The position numbers and the translations under genes are program-made. From Methylobacter sp. (GTDB lineage Bacteria; Pseudomonadota; Gammaproteobacteria; Methylococcales; Methylomonadaceae), in contig JAURZV010000045.1 of NCBI GenBank assembly GCA_030653175.1, positions 1 to 38,273 on the forward strand: DNA of 38,273 nucleotides. The letters run 5' to 3'. Shown here in pieces: positions 1 through 10,747 of the stretch (positions within the stretch are counted from its first letter, which is position 1; each line of letters opens with the position of its first letter). The notes beneath the pieces are model-generated. The model did not search any database. It was not told the origin of the DNA and saw only the letters and a list, made by a program, of their open reading frames with translations.

Positions 1-46
1 GCTTGATATGAGTGCGCTTCATTGCGTTCAACACATCTACGAGCTA

Positions 47-76
47 TTGTGGGGGCGACTTTAGCCGCCCCCACAA
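47..76. repeat. GC-rich perfect inverted repeat downstream of usp
   Basis: An 11-bp perfect stem (47-57 with 66-76, TTGTGGGGGCG and its complement) encloses an 8-nt loop. It lies about 90 nt past the stop of the minus-strand stress-protein gene. No T-run follows on either strand, so it is not a textbook intrinsic terminator. It may still end transcripts or be a REP-like element. Confidence 0.5.
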
Positions 77-168
77 CACCGCCACAATCCATGCCAGAGC
101 GACGGCTTTTTAGTGCCAGCTGAAGCATCTTGCTAATCAGGACATGATTTGATCAGCACTTCCCTAAG

Positions 169-612
169 CTAACCATTCAGCAACCGAATCGCCATCACAT
201 CGCATCCGGCATAATGCAGAATACTATTTGCCGTTGAACCCAACAATAACGACAGGCCATGTCGTCCATGAGAGCCGACAACGATTAAATCAATGCTCTC
301 CCGCTCGGCAAACTGGACAATCTCCTGCTTGGGCGTGCCCCAAATCATCCAACGATTAGCCTGAGCTATACCCAGCCGATCGCCAATCTGCATTAACCTG
401 GTTTTCTCCGCTTCGAGTAGCTCATAGCCTGAATCTTCAGCTAGTGAAATCACTGCTCCATAACCGGTATCCGGCATGGGAATATTATCCAGCACATGAA
501 TAATGCTCAATTTAGCCTGATATTTTTCGGCCAAATCTTTTGCTCTTCGGGCAACCGTATCACCATGCCCGGAATAATCTACGGCCAGTAAAATATGTTG
601 ATAAGCGGCCAT
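169..612 (-). CDS. Universal stress protein, UspA family
   Basis: A 147-aa single-domain cytoplasmic Usp. The N-terminal strand ends in the Asp of ILLAVDYS, usual for the family. The C-terminal half holds the ATP-binding signature G-2x-G-9x-G(S/T), seen as GSHGRHG followed by LGST, so it should belong to the ATP-binding class. Usp proteins act as homodimers in stress and energy-limitation survival; the exact role here is unknown. The ATG has a plausible AAGG ribosome site upstream. It stands alone between a GC-rich hairpin and a dispersed palindromic repeat. Confidence 0.93.
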   Translation of the reverse strand: MAAYQHILLAVDYSGHGDTVARRAKDLAEKYQAKLSIIHVLDNIPMPDTGYGAVISLAEDSGYELLEAEKTRLMQIGDRLGIAQANRWMIWGTPKQEIVQFAERESIDLIVVGSHGRHGLSLLLGSTANSILHYAGCDVMAIRLLNG

Positions 613-636
613 TGTTTTTGCCTTGTTTCAGATAAA

Positions 637-793
637 CCTAGAAAAATCATTTCGTCCACAAAAAACACGAAAAGCACGAAAATTTTCAAAGAGATACCAA
701 ACTATGGGTCAACACCTAAATAGTGATCGGCTAAATCAACACAACGTGCTGATTCGTTTAGTATCTTTCGTGTCTTTCGTGCTTTTCGTGGAC
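637..793. repeat. Dispersed palindromic repeat, copy A (CACGAAA family)
   Basis: About 155 bp with inverted ends: CACGAAAAGCACGAAA near 666-681 and its complement near 765-790. The inner text (TTCAAAGAGATACCAAA and onward) recurs in opposite orientation at 21937-22071, so both are copies of one element of the same length class. It fills the gap between usp and thiC. The short open frame running through it has no coding support. Confidence 0.75.
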
Positions 794-822
794 AAATTGC
801 GGTTTTTAGGATAAATGCTGTT

Positions 823-2843
<2,021 letters not shown>

Positions 2844-3295
2844 CTTTACGGATGTAATGCTAAGTTAAAGGATAATGCCGCAGATTGCAAGCTTGGACCG
2901 TATCGCCTACACAATAAACACCATATAAAACAAATGGTTTTGGCAAACAAGTCTACTTTTAAAGCCTTATTTACAGTCAACACCAGCCCATCTACAGCTA
3001 TTAAATAAAATATCCGGTCTATACAGTTTGAGGAGGGGACGTAAAAAACTCTTGGTCGAATGCTTATGAGGCTGTGAAAGTTTAATTTGAGTGTTATAGC
3101 TATTGCCATAAATTAAAGCCACACAGCCATAACTGAAATGGTTATATGGATTTTGGACGGTTTTTTAAATTCGGTTATGTGTAAACGCCTTATTTTGTCG
3201 CATGAGCAAGTTATAGTGTTCTGTATCCAGCGTAGTTATCGCTGAATCATCTCGCTCAACTTGACCTATTAACCCTCAATAAAGGGAGCCGCCAC
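2844..3295. other. Intergenic stretch with no recognised feature
   Basis: About 450 AT-rich bases between the thiC leader and the gene at 3296. The thiC promoter must lie at its left end, but I cannot pick -35 and -10 boxes with confidence. The only long frame here (minus strand) lacks a ribosome site and protein-like composition. Confidence 0.5.
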
Positions 3296-3724
3296 ATGCC
3301 CATGCTGATAGAACATATCGACGCCATTGCCCGTAAAAAACAACGTGATGTGTTGTATCTGACTTTTCATCCTAAAGGGTCTACAGGCATTGATTGGCGG
3401 GACAATGACTCCTACAACTGGCAGCAAGATCCCATGCGTGAGACGGTCTGCAACTGGCTCACGGAACATCACATTGCCTGGCAACCGTGTGGGTATTTTG
3501 CCGATGAAAACTCTATATGTGGTTCTGATGGACAAATTTATCTGGACGTACCTTACGATGATAACGATTCGTTATATGTGCTGGCACGCGATTATCTGGA
3601 GAACCCCGATGGCACCATGCGCTTTGACACGGTGAGTTTCTGGTATTTGCCGTTAGAAAAAGCCATGGAAAATGCCCACCACGATGAACCGGGGTTCTGG
3701 GAAAAATGGGCTGAAAATTTTTAA
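3296..3724 (+). CDS. Conserved-looking hypothetical protein
   Basis: A 142-aa acidic, aromatic-rich soluble protein with no signal peptide or membrane segment; I do not recognise the family. The ATG has a good AAGGGAG ribosome site 7 nt upstream. Its stop is only 24 nt before the Sir2-type gene on the same strand, so the two are probably co-transcribed. The spread of Trp and Tyr residues and the credible codon use suggest a real gene. Function unknown. Confidence 0.75.
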   Translation: MPMLIEHIDAIARKKQRDVLYLTFHPKGSTGIDWRDNDSYNWQQDPMRETVCNWLTEHHIAWQPCGYFADENSICGSDGQIYLDVPYDDNDSLYVLARDYLENPDGTMRFDTVSFWYLPLEKAMENAHHDEPGFWEKWAENF

Positions 3725-3748
3725 CCACAGCTGCATAATTAAAATAAC

Positions 3749-4582
3749 ATGACCAATCGTCTTACACTTCAACAGGCGGCAACGGCCATTGTCGCCGCAG
3801 AGTCCATTCTAATTACCGCAGGTGCAGGCATGGGCGTGGGTTCCGGTCTGCCGGATTTTCGTGGTCATCAAGGCTTCTGGAAAATTCATCCTCAGTATGC
3901 CGCAGAAGGTTTGTCCTTTTCTGACCTGGCAAATCCAATCTGGTTTGAAAACGACCCGGCTAAGGCTTGGGGCTTTTATGGCTATCGTTATCAACTGTAT
4001 CAAAAAACCATTCCTCATCCCGGCTTTGCTTTACTGAAATGTTGGCAGGATAAGGCACAGCAGCCAGGATTTGTGGTGACCAGCAATGTCGATGGTCAAT
4101 TTCAAAAAGCCGGGTTTTCAGATGAACGTATTTCTGAATGTCATGGTGCAATTCATTATTTGCAGTGTACAGTATCTTGCACGGACGAAATATGGACAGC
4201 CCCTGAATTACGCTTTGATATTGATCCACAGCAATTGCTTGCAAAAGGCGATTTACCGATTTGTCCGCGTTGCGGCGAACTGGCTCGTCCCAATGTCCTG
4301 ATGTTTGGCGACAGGGATTGGTTATCAACTCGCTCAGATCAACAACGCCGGCGTTTTTATGAATGGGAAAACACTATCGCCGGCAAGAAGACCGTGACGA
4401 TAGAACTCGGTGCCGGTTCGACAATTGGTGGTATTCGTCGCACGGGCGCATCGATGCCTGGCACCTTAATCAGGATTAACCCCAGAGAAGCAGAGGGGCC
4501 TCCAGGAACGATTTCCCTTGCGATGGGCGCTCTGGAAGCGCTGCAAGCAATTGATGCTGTAATACAAGACCATGGCGATTGA
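3749..4582 (+). CDS. Sir2-family NAD-dependent deacylase-like protein
   Basis: Sirtuins remove acyl groups from lysines using NAD. Visible family elements are the NAD loop GAGMGVGSGLPDFRG (residues 25-39), SNVDGQF (112-118) in place of the usual TQNID, the catalytic His in CHG (132), and four Zn-site Cys at about 140, 144, 172 and 175. A late GAGSTIGGIR keeps the nucleotide-fold pattern. The length of 277 aa fits. Most catalytic positions are present, so activity is plausible, but the altered TQNID motif makes the substrate uncertain. It has no clear ribosome site and may be translationally coupled to the preceding small gene. Confidence 0.88.
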   Translation: MTNRLTLQQAATAIVAAESILITAGAGMGVGSGLPDFRGHQGFWKIHPQYAAEGLSFSDLANPIWFENDPAKAWGFYGYRYQLYQKTIPHPGFALLKCWQDKAQQPGFVVTSNVDGQFQKAGFSDERISECHGAIHYLQCTVSCTDEIWTAPELRFDIDPQQLLAKGDLPICPRCGELARPNVLMFGDRDWLSTRSDQQRRRFYEWENTIAGKKTVTIELGAGSTIGGIRRTGASMPGTLIRINPREAEGPPGTISLAMGALEALQAIDAVIQDHGD

Positions 4583-4708
4583 AGGCAACGCTGGGGTCTG
4601 TCGCAAAATTTGCCGTGGGTAGGGAAAAGTTTGCTTTACCAGCGCATTGATCAGGCACTTTGATGATCCCAACTAATTTCAAATAACCCAAATTCTCAGC
4701 TCCCTAAT

Positions 4709-5366
4709 TTAGGCCTGTACCGAATCAGTCGGCGGTAGCCATTTACCGGTTTTAATATCCAGCGTTGCTTGATGGTGTACGGCAACATCCACCCAAATCG
4801 AGTCAACACGCAAACAATCTTGCAGCATTATGGAATGCTGTTCCAGACCGTAGTTGTGATCGTAAAGGTCATGGAATAACCAGCAATGAGGCACCTCATT
4901 GAGGTCATCTGGAAAATGTCGCACAGGTTCACGATGATCATGCCTATCCCCCAAGCCCCATTCCCTATCCAAATGCTTGAGGCTGATCCGCCGTTGGGTT
5001 AAATAATTGTCGTCGTCTTCATCGAATGCAGGATCATCTTCGCCTAGTGTAAAGTAAAAGTGTCGCCTCGATCTCGTAATCGTCCAGCGGGTCATTAAGG
5101 TCGGAGACACGAGCAGCCAGAGGTATGCTTTCCTTTGCGCCCAACTCGCATAAATACTGTTCAAGCGCCGACAACCGCTGATTAAAACGTAGCAGCTTGC
5201 TGATTTCTTCGGCAGTAAATTCGCCTTTGTCCAACGCAAAGGCTGAATCGAAGTAGTTCGTCAACTCGAACAGTTGAAGTTGACGCCGCAGGCGGCCGAC
5301 GTAACTGTCCAATCGGCTGATTTTCACCTGTAAATCTCTCAATATTTCGCGTTGTTTTGGTGTCAT
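4709..5366 (-). pseudogene. Frameshifted hypothetical gene (function unknown)
   Basis: Two overlapping reading frames make one protein. The first runs from the ATG at 5366 (AGGAT site upstream) through a Leu-rich helical region to DPLDDYEIEATL. The second resumes as YFTLGEDDPAFDEDDDN and continues through WLFHDLYDH and IWVDVAVHHQ to the end at 4709. Removing one base from the AAAA run at 5056-5059 (TTTT on the coding strand) joins them smoothly. The C-terminal part resembles a bacterial protein type I have seen without a known function. Either a true frameshift mutation, a sequencing error, or less likely a programmed shift. Confidence 0.7.
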
Positions 5367-5490
5367 TATAAATATCCTGTCGTTGCTATATCTAGCGTTG
5401 ACGATCATGATAATGACTCATTGCGACAAGGTGCGTCGTTAGTTTAGGTTATGCTACATTGCAGACAATATAAATCATTTAGGAGTCATC

Positions 5491-5583
5491 ATGGCCGGAC
5501 TATCCAAATCCCGCTTATTACTCCCATCTGAGCGAAAAAACGTCTACTTTTTAAAAGCAGATAAAGTTATTGTTATTCATTAG
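5491..5583 (+). CDS. Short 30-codon ORF, probably a gene fragment
   Basis: An ATG with a strong AGGAG site 6 nt upstream opens a 30-codon frame (MAGLSKSRLL...). It carries ATTACTCCCATCT, which recurs inverted at the broken end of the neighbouring ATPase gene. I read it as the 5' end of a gene cut by rearrangement, or a decoy frame. No homology is recognised. Confidence 0.3.
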   Translation: MAGLSKSRLLLPSERKNVYFLKADKVIVIH

Positions 5584-5640
5584 CTTAATCAGTTTTTACG
5601 TACCATAAGTTGAACGTTTTCTGAGTAAGATGGGAGTAAT
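5517..5640. repeat. Inverted repeat at the broken end of the AAA+ gene
   Basis: ATTACTCCCATCT at 5517-5529 is repeated as an exact inverted copy at 5628-5640, with looser similarity beyond it. The right copy lies just where the ATPase sequence stops matching its family. This marks a likely recombination or insertion junction. Confidence 0.55.
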
Positions 5641-7244
5641 GCGGTTTTGCCGGTGCCAGGAGCGCCGTAAAAACAGAAATTGCCGCGCTGATTCTGTTTA
5701 AGACCGGTTAGCAGCGCGTCCAAATCCATATCGGCATTGGTAAATGCTCTATCATATTGCGTCCAAGCTGGTTTCTTTTGCAGGCTGTGTTTTTGCTTGA
5801 GCAAGCGCATACTGGCTTCCAGCACCCGTTCGGCAACCTGCTCGGTTTGCCCCGGCGCCTGTTTTTGCGTGACTTTGGCTATCGAACAGGCTTGTTCGAT
5901 TTGCGCGGGCGTCAGGTGGGTCTGGCTGACCAGATTTTCCCGCCACCCGGCACTCACCTTCAAACCTCTGCTGTATTTATTGACGATACGCCGACGGATG
6001 GATGTAGGCATTTTATCGATTTCAACCGAGTAGCTAAACCGCCGCAAATAGGCTTTGTCCATGCCTTGGGTGCGGTTGCTGATCCAGATCACCGGTACCG
6101 GATTGTTTTCCAGTTGCTGATTGATCCAGGCTTTGTCGCCTTTTCCGCTGAATGACTCTTCTTCATCGCTTTCGTCGAAAAAGAAGCTGTGTCTGGACGG
6201 GAACACATCTTCAGCCTCATCGAACAGCAACAGGCTGGCCGGGCTTTTGCTCAGCAGTTTCTGGCTGAGATTGCAGGCGGCAAAGCGGGCGCTACCACGT
6301 AAAGCGTTTCCTTCCTGATTGGCGCACAACACTTCATATAAGAAGGCGTTCAGGGTTTGCGCCAACAGCTTGGCAAACTGGGTTTTTCCGACTCCGGGAG
6401 GTCCGTAGATCAGGATGTTGACGCCCGACTGTTTTTCGTCCAGCACTGTCCGCAGATAAGGCTGCAACACATCCAGATCGTTTTGCAAATGGGCGTAATC
6501 ATCCAGCACCAGTTTGCTACGGCTGGAAGGTCGGAAAAAATTGGCAAACAGCGCTTCGGCGCTGTCGTGTTGGCGTAGCAGAATGTCCAGCAAACCATCG
6601 GGCAGCTCCAGTTTATCTTCCAGATCGACCAATCCGGAATGGATTTTTATCCAGCCCATTTGCAACAATTGACTATTGGGTTGCAGTGCTTTGTGAATGT
6701 CCCTGGCGGGACGGGTTGTCATCAGCCGCAAGTAATCGATAGTGGACTGCATACTACAGGTACAACAATGGTCAATTACCGTCGCCTGAAACACTTCCAG
6801 CAAAGGCATTAGTAAGCGCAGCACTAATATTTCCTGTTCGACTGGACTGAGTTTTAAGGTATTGCCCAGCAGTCGTATGTTATCAAACAGGGATTCAGAC
6901 GAGCTGATGCCTTCGCCAAGAAGTTTGTTCAGCTGTCCCCGCATACACTTCACCAGCTCTGATTTGCTGGCTTTATTTGAAAATGGCAACATTTCATCGG
7001 CGGTCAAGCCATGAAGATTCATTCCTTCACCGTTAAACTGCCTCAATCCGGTAATCTTGCCGAGATCCCCTTCAAAAAATTCACTGATCTGGTGCCGAGC
7101 CAGATTTTTTTGTAAGCCCAGCGCAAGCCGCAAAAGGTAGATAGCCGCCAAGCGTTGATAAGTAGCATATTGATTGCGTACTGCCCTGCTTTGCCGTGAA
7201 GTACAAACGGGTGGCATAAAATCCGGCATTTTTTTATTGATCAT
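5589..7244 (-). pseudogene. Tandem AAA+ ATPase truncated in the second ATPase domain
   Basis: The 551-aa product has a helical N-terminal region (about 1-255), then a complete AAA+ module. That module shows Walker A GPPGVGKT, Walker B LLLFDEAED, sensor-1 IWISNRT and an RR arginine-finger region. A second module begins with Walker A GAPGTGKTAL only about 25 residues before the end, then breaks into an unrelated tail. A normal second module would add some 200 residues, so the gene has lost its 3' part. The ATG at 7244 has GGAG upstream. Role unknown; such two-module AAA+ proteins remodel other proteins. The first module might still fold. Confidence 0.75.
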
Positions 7245-7292
7245 GACTGACTCCGAAACGATTGTTTTTGATGACGAAAATCAGTTTATCAA

Positions 7293-7319
7293 GATAAGCG
7301 ACATTTAAGGTCGCTTATC
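7293..7319. repeat. Perfect 10-bp inverted repeat upstream of the AAA+ gene
   Basis: GATAAGCGAC (7293-7302) and GTCGCTTATC (7310-7319) are separated by 7 nt. The element lies about 50 nt upstream of the AAA+ start. No T-run follows, so an operator site or a small hairpin are both possible. Confidence 0.45.
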
Positions 7320-7402
7320 CGAGAAGTTTATCTGCCTATTTTTAACATTGTCTTGTTCTCCAAAAATGATTGCAGTTGCTGATCAGTTTGAATTATTGCG
7401 AC

Positions 7403-7543
7403 TCAACTTTTGGCTGTCACTCTAAAATCGCCAAGAGCAATGTTCGTCAGCTTTAGAGGATCAGCAATATGGTATTTAGCGTTTTTTTCAAAAAAATGCC
7501 GTATACGTTTATTAGGGCAAGCTGGAATTTTGGGTTCTTTCAC
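7403..7543 (-). CDS. Possible 46-codon ORF
   Basis: A minus-strand frame starts at GTG (7543) after AGGAT and encodes a basic 46-aa peptide that includes KYHIADPLKLTNIALGDF. Composition looks protein-like, and it could be the tail of a degraded gene within the decay patch, but I recognise no family. The competing plus-strand frame over the same bases is less convincing. Confidence 0.22.
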   Translation of the reverse strand: MKEPKIPACPNKRIRHFFEKNAKYHIADPLKLTNIALGDFRVTAKS

Positions 7544-7661
7544 AGTCTCTTATCCTAGAGGAGCCCCCGACCAAAAAAGTAATTTATCGGCACTGTAAAA
7601 ATGATTTTTTTTATCAGCAATGTTAGAATCAGTGCAACTCCTGACTAACCAGATTTAACGG

Positions 7662-8399
7662 ATGTCAACAGACTCTCAACAGAACGCTCATCACTCACCG
7701 GCACTGGAATTTAAAAGCAGTACTTTCTCTGTGCCTGTTTTGGTGTTAGCCAGTAATGATGCCATTACTATCGAACAACAATTACAAGAAAAAATCCATC
7801 TGGCACCCGAGTTTTTTAAAAATTCGCCGTTGGTGTTTGACTTGCAGGAACTGAATAAAAACGATCTCGACATTGATGTTACTGAACTCATCAACATCAT
7901 CCGCAAGCTGGGCTTGTTACCGATAGGAATACGCGGCGGCGCTGCACAACAGAATCAACAGGCATTGGAGCTTGGAATCCCCATACATTCCGGCCATAGC
8001 ACCGCGGTCTCTTCCGGAACGCAAAAACAACAAACTCCTGAGCCTGAAGCGACACCCAAACCACAAGTCGTTGCTGCAACCACCACACTGATCACTCATC
8101 CTGTCCGTTCCGGCCAACGCATTTATGCTTCAGGTGATTTGATCATTTTAGCTCAGGTCAGTGCCGGGGCTGAAATCCTGGCCGAAGGCAATATTCATGT
8201 CTACGGCTCGCTAAGAGGCCGGGCTTTGGCGGGCGTACAAGGCAATACGGAAGCGCGTATTTTCTGTTCCGATTTACAGGCTGAGCTTATTTCGATTGCC
8301 GGAAATTACAAGATCAGCGAAGATTTGAATAGTGCCGTTTTCACTAAGCCAGTTCAGATCTATTTACAAAACCATACTTTAGTTATTAAAGATATTTAA
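7662..8399 (+). CDS. minC: Septum site-determining protein MinC
   Basis: MinC inhibits FtsZ polymerisation away from midcell and is recruited to the membrane by MinD. The 245-aa protein has the N-terminal FtsZ-inhibiting domain (about 15-105) and a Pro/Thr/Gln-rich linker. The C-terminal beta-helix domain carries GNIHVYGSLRGRALAGV, the conserved dimerisation and MinD-binding face. First gene of minC-minD-minE, with minD 28 nt downstream. Confidence 0.97.
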   Translation: MSTDSQQNAHHSPALEFKSSTFSVPVLVLASNDAITIEQQLQEKIHLAPEFFKNSPLVFDLQELNKNDLDIDVTELINIIRKLGLLPIGIRGGAAQQNQQALELGIPIHSGHSTAVSSGTQKQQTPEPEATPKPQVVAATTTLITHPVRSGQRIYASGDLIILAQVSAGAEILAEGNIHVYGSLRGRALAGVQGNTEARIFCSDLQAELISIAGNYKISEDLNSAVFTKPVQIYLQNHTLVIKDI

Positions 8400-8427
8400 T
8401 TTATATTGCTCTTTGGAGGAAAAATTT

Positions 8428-9237
8428 GTGGCACGAATCATAGTCGTAACATCGGGTAAAGGCGGCGTTGGTAAAACAACCACAAGCGCCGCTATAGCCA
8501 TGGGGCTTGCAAAAAAAGGTCACAAAACAGCGGTCATCGATTTTGATGTGGGTTTGCGTAACCTGGATTTAATCATGGGTTGCGAGCGCCGCGTTGTTTA
8601 TGATTTTGTCAATGTCATCAACGGCGAGGCAAGTCTTAATCAGGCATTGATACGCGATAAAAACTGCAATCTGCTTTACATTCTGCCTGCCTCGCAAACT
8701 CGGGATAAAGACGCCCTGAGTCAGGAAGGTGTGGGCAAAATTTTGGATGAACTCAAAAAAGACTTTAAATACATCGTCTGCGATTCCCCTGCCGGCATTG
8801 AAAAAGGCGCTCATTTGGCCATGTATTTTGCTGATGATGCGTTTATTGTAACCAACCCGGAAGTCTCTTCAGTGAGGGACTCTGATCGTATGCTAGGCAT
8901 CTTATCCAGCAAATCACGCCGGGCCGAACAAAACGAAGAACCTATCAGGGAATACCTGCTGCTGTCACGCTACTCGCCGGACAGGGTAAAATTAGGTGAA
9001 ATGTTAAGCGTGGACGATGTACAGGAAATTTTATCGCTGCATTTATTGGGCGTCATCCCGGAATCAAAATCGGTACTGAATGCGTCAAATTCCGGCACAC
9101 CTGTTATTCTTGACGAAAAAAGTGACGCGGGCCAAGCTTATGCGGATATTGTTGCCCGCTATTTGGGTGAAGATAGACCACATCGATTCATTGATGAGAA
9201 AAAAGGCCTCTTTGGGAAGTTGTTCGGGAGTAAATAA
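8428..9237 (+). CDS. minD: Septum site-determining ATPase MinD
   Basis: A membrane-associated ParA/MinD-type ATPase that carries MinC to the membrane and oscillates with MinE. The deviant Walker A KGGVGKTT is at residues 11-18, and DFDVGLRNLD follows. The basic amphipathic tail (KKGLFGKLFGSK) is the membrane-targeting helix. The start is set at GTG 8428 because GGAGG lies about 9 nt upstream; this gives 269 aa beginning MARIIVVTSGKGG, as in other MinD proteins. The stop overlaps the minE start by one base (TAATG). Confidence 0.98.
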   Translation: MARIIVVTSGKGGVGKTTTSAAIAMGLAKKGHKTAVIDFDVGLRNLDLIMGCERRVVYDFVNVINGEASLNQALIRDKNCNLLYILPASQTRDKDALSQEGVGKILDELKKDFKYIVCDSPAGIEKGAHLAMYFADDAFIVTNPEVSSVRDSDRMLGILSSKSRRAEQNEEPIREYLLLSRYSPDRVKLGEMLSVDDVQEILSLHLLGVIPESKSVLNASNSGTPVILDEKSDAGQAYADIVARYLGEDRPHRFIDEKKGLFGKLFGSK

Positions 9238-9503
9238 TGAGTTTACTGGATTATTTTAAGAAATCTAAAGCCAGCTCGGCGTCACTTGCCAAGGAAAGAC
9301 TGCAAATTCTGGTTGCTCACGAGCGCAGCTCCAGAAACCAACCCTCTTACCTTCCTCAATTGCAAAAAGAATTGCTGGAAGTTATTCGAAAATACGTTAA
9401 CGTAGAACAAGATGCAATATCCGTTAATTTTGAACAAAACGATACTCAGGAGACACTGGAATTAAATATCGTGCTACCTGACCATCAAACCAAGATTTCT
9501 TAA
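9237..9503 (+). CDS. minE: Cell division topological specificity factor MinE
   Basis: An 88-aa MinE that displaces MinC and stimulates MinD ATPase. The N-terminal SLLDYFKK membrane helix, the anti-MinCD segment (AKERLQILVAHERS) and the C-terminal topological-specificity domain are all visible. The ATG overlaps the minD stop, with GGGAG as ribosome site inside minD, so the two are translationally coupled. Confidence 0.97.
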   Translation: MSLLDYFKKSKASSASLAKERLQILVAHERSSRNQPSYLPQLQKELLEVIRKYVNVEQDAISVNFEQNDTQETLELNIVLPDHQTKIS

Positions 9504-9532
9504 CACAACAATCCAAGCTAAAGGTGACCACT

Positions 9533-9730
9533 ATGTCTAATACAATCGGCGATACAGCAGGAATAGTCTGGGAATATCTGGATAAGAACGGACCATCCAG
9601 TGTCAATAAAGTTACCACTGAAACAGGTATCAACAGGAATGATGTGCAACGCGCCATAGGCTGGCTGTGCAAGGAGGACAAGCTGTCCATTGAGATGATA
9701 GGCCGGGCTGAAACGCTATCGCTGAAATAA
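9533..9730 (+). CDS. Winged helix-turn-helix protein (PF10771/DUF2582-like)
   Basis: A 65-aa protein of a single small winged-helix fold: IVWEYLDKNGPSSVNKVTTE, then an HTH-like turn (GINRNDVQRAIGWL), then a wing ending in LSLK. Short proteins of this kind are known in proteobacteria but have no firm function. The start is put at ATG 9533, not GTG 9524, because AAGGTGA is properly spaced for the ATG. It follows minE by 29 nt and may be the last gene of the min transcript. Confidence 0.8.
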   Translation: MSNTIGDTAGIVWEYLDKNGPSSVNKVTTETGINRNDVQRAIGWLCKEDKLSIEMIGRAETLSLK

Positions 9731-9874
9731 GGTAACTACTCAGCCATCAAATACAATGGAACGCAGATGACGCAGATGAATATGATAAACACGGATAATT
9801 CAAGAAAAATCTTATTTAATCATAGTTATCAGCGTCATCGGCGTTCCATTTTTCTTTCTCGCTGAGTAGTTACC
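9731..9874. repeat. Palindromic element with 14-bp terminal inverted repeats
   Basis: GGTAACTACTCAGC (9731-9744) and its exact complement (9861-9874) bound a 144-bp element. The inner 9755-9853 is itself palindromic (GGAACGC.GATGACGC.GAT arms) and matches 27019-27118 in opposite orientation. It fills the gap between the convergent winged-helix gene and rapZ and could terminate transcripts from both sides. The structure is like a miniature transposable element. Confidence 0.8.
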
Positions 9875-9883
9875 AAAAAAAAC

Positions 9884-10741
9884 TTATTGCAATTCCCGGT
9901 GACGGGCAATTACATTCAAGAACGGGCCTTTGAACTGCTTGGCGAAGGCATCCACCAGATAAACCGAGCGATGCTGGCCGCCTGTACATCCTATAGCCAC
10001 AGTCAAATAACTACGCCCTTCTGCCTCAAATCGGGGAATCCAGCGCTCAAGAAAACCCGTAATATCTTTAAAAAGCTCGGCAACCAGTTCTTGTTCATCA
10101 AGAAAGTCGATTACCGGCTGATCTTTTCCTGTTAATCCGCGCAATTCCGGAATCCAATAAGGATTTGGCAAACTGCGGGCATCAAATACAAAATCGGCAT
10201 CCAGCGGAACGCCATGCTTGAACCCGAATGATTGAAACTGCAAAGAAATATGCCTGACATCCCTTTCGCCGACCTGGCCTCTGATAAGTTCGCGCAACTC
10301 ATGGTAATGCGTTCGACTGGTATCAATGACCACGCTGGCGTGCCTGGCAACCGGTGTCAACATTTCCTTTTCAATTTTTAACGCTTCTCTTAACGGCACG
10401 TTCGAATCCGTCAACGGATGCCGTCGTCGGGTTTCGCTATAGCGCTTCAACAAGGTAGACTCTTCAGCCTGCATAAAAATGATTTCGCAATCGATCTGTT
10501 TATTGCGTATTAGCTCCAGGCTTTCGGAAAAATTGGCCAGGCTTTCGCTCTGATTCCTGGCATCAATTCCTATGGCCGTTTTCGCATAGGTAAGCTTATC
10601 CACCAGCATGACATGGTTAATAAAGTCTTCCAGCAAGGTCACGGGTAGGTTATCGATACAGTAATAACCGCAATCTTCCAGCGTATCCAGGGCAATACTT
10701 TTGCCTGAACCGGAAAGACCGCTGACGATTAATAGTTTCAT
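9884..10741 (-). CDS. rapZ: RNase adapter protein RapZ (YvcJ family)
   Basis: In enteric bacteria RapZ binds the sRNA GlmZ and hands it to RNase E, tuning glucosamine-6-phosphate synthase. The 285-aa product has Walker A GLSGSGKS at residues 8-15 and a C-terminal domain with GCTGGQHRSVYL, the conserved ligand- and RNA-binding face. Last gene of the kdsD-to-rapZ block. The ptsN gene usually found before it is missing here, replaced by a short repeat. Confidence 0.96.
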   Translation of the reverse strand: MKLLIVSGLSGSGKSIALDTLEDCGYYCIDNLPVTLLEDFINHVMLVDKLTYAKTAIGIDARNQSESLANFSESLELIRNKQIDCEIIFMQAEESTLLKRYSETRRRHPLTDSNVPLREALKIEKEMLTPVARHASVVIDTSRTHYHELRELIRGQVGERDVRHISLQFQSFGFKHGVPLDADFVFDARSLPNPYWIPELRGLTGKDQPVIDFLDEQELVAELFKDITGFLERWIPRFEAEGRSYLTVAIGCTGGQHRSVYLVDAFAKQFKGPFLNVIARHRELQ

Positions 10742-10747
10742 GAAATT

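Noticed and set aside
623-814. 63-codon plus-strand ORF between usp and thiC
   Set aside because: It runs entirely through a palindromic repeat that recurs elsewhere, with no ribosome site and repeat-driven peptide (VSFVSFVLFVD).
7410-7598. 62-codon plus-strand ORF upstream of minC
   Set aside because: No ribosome site, atypical composition, and the minus-strand frame over the same bases is more protein-like.
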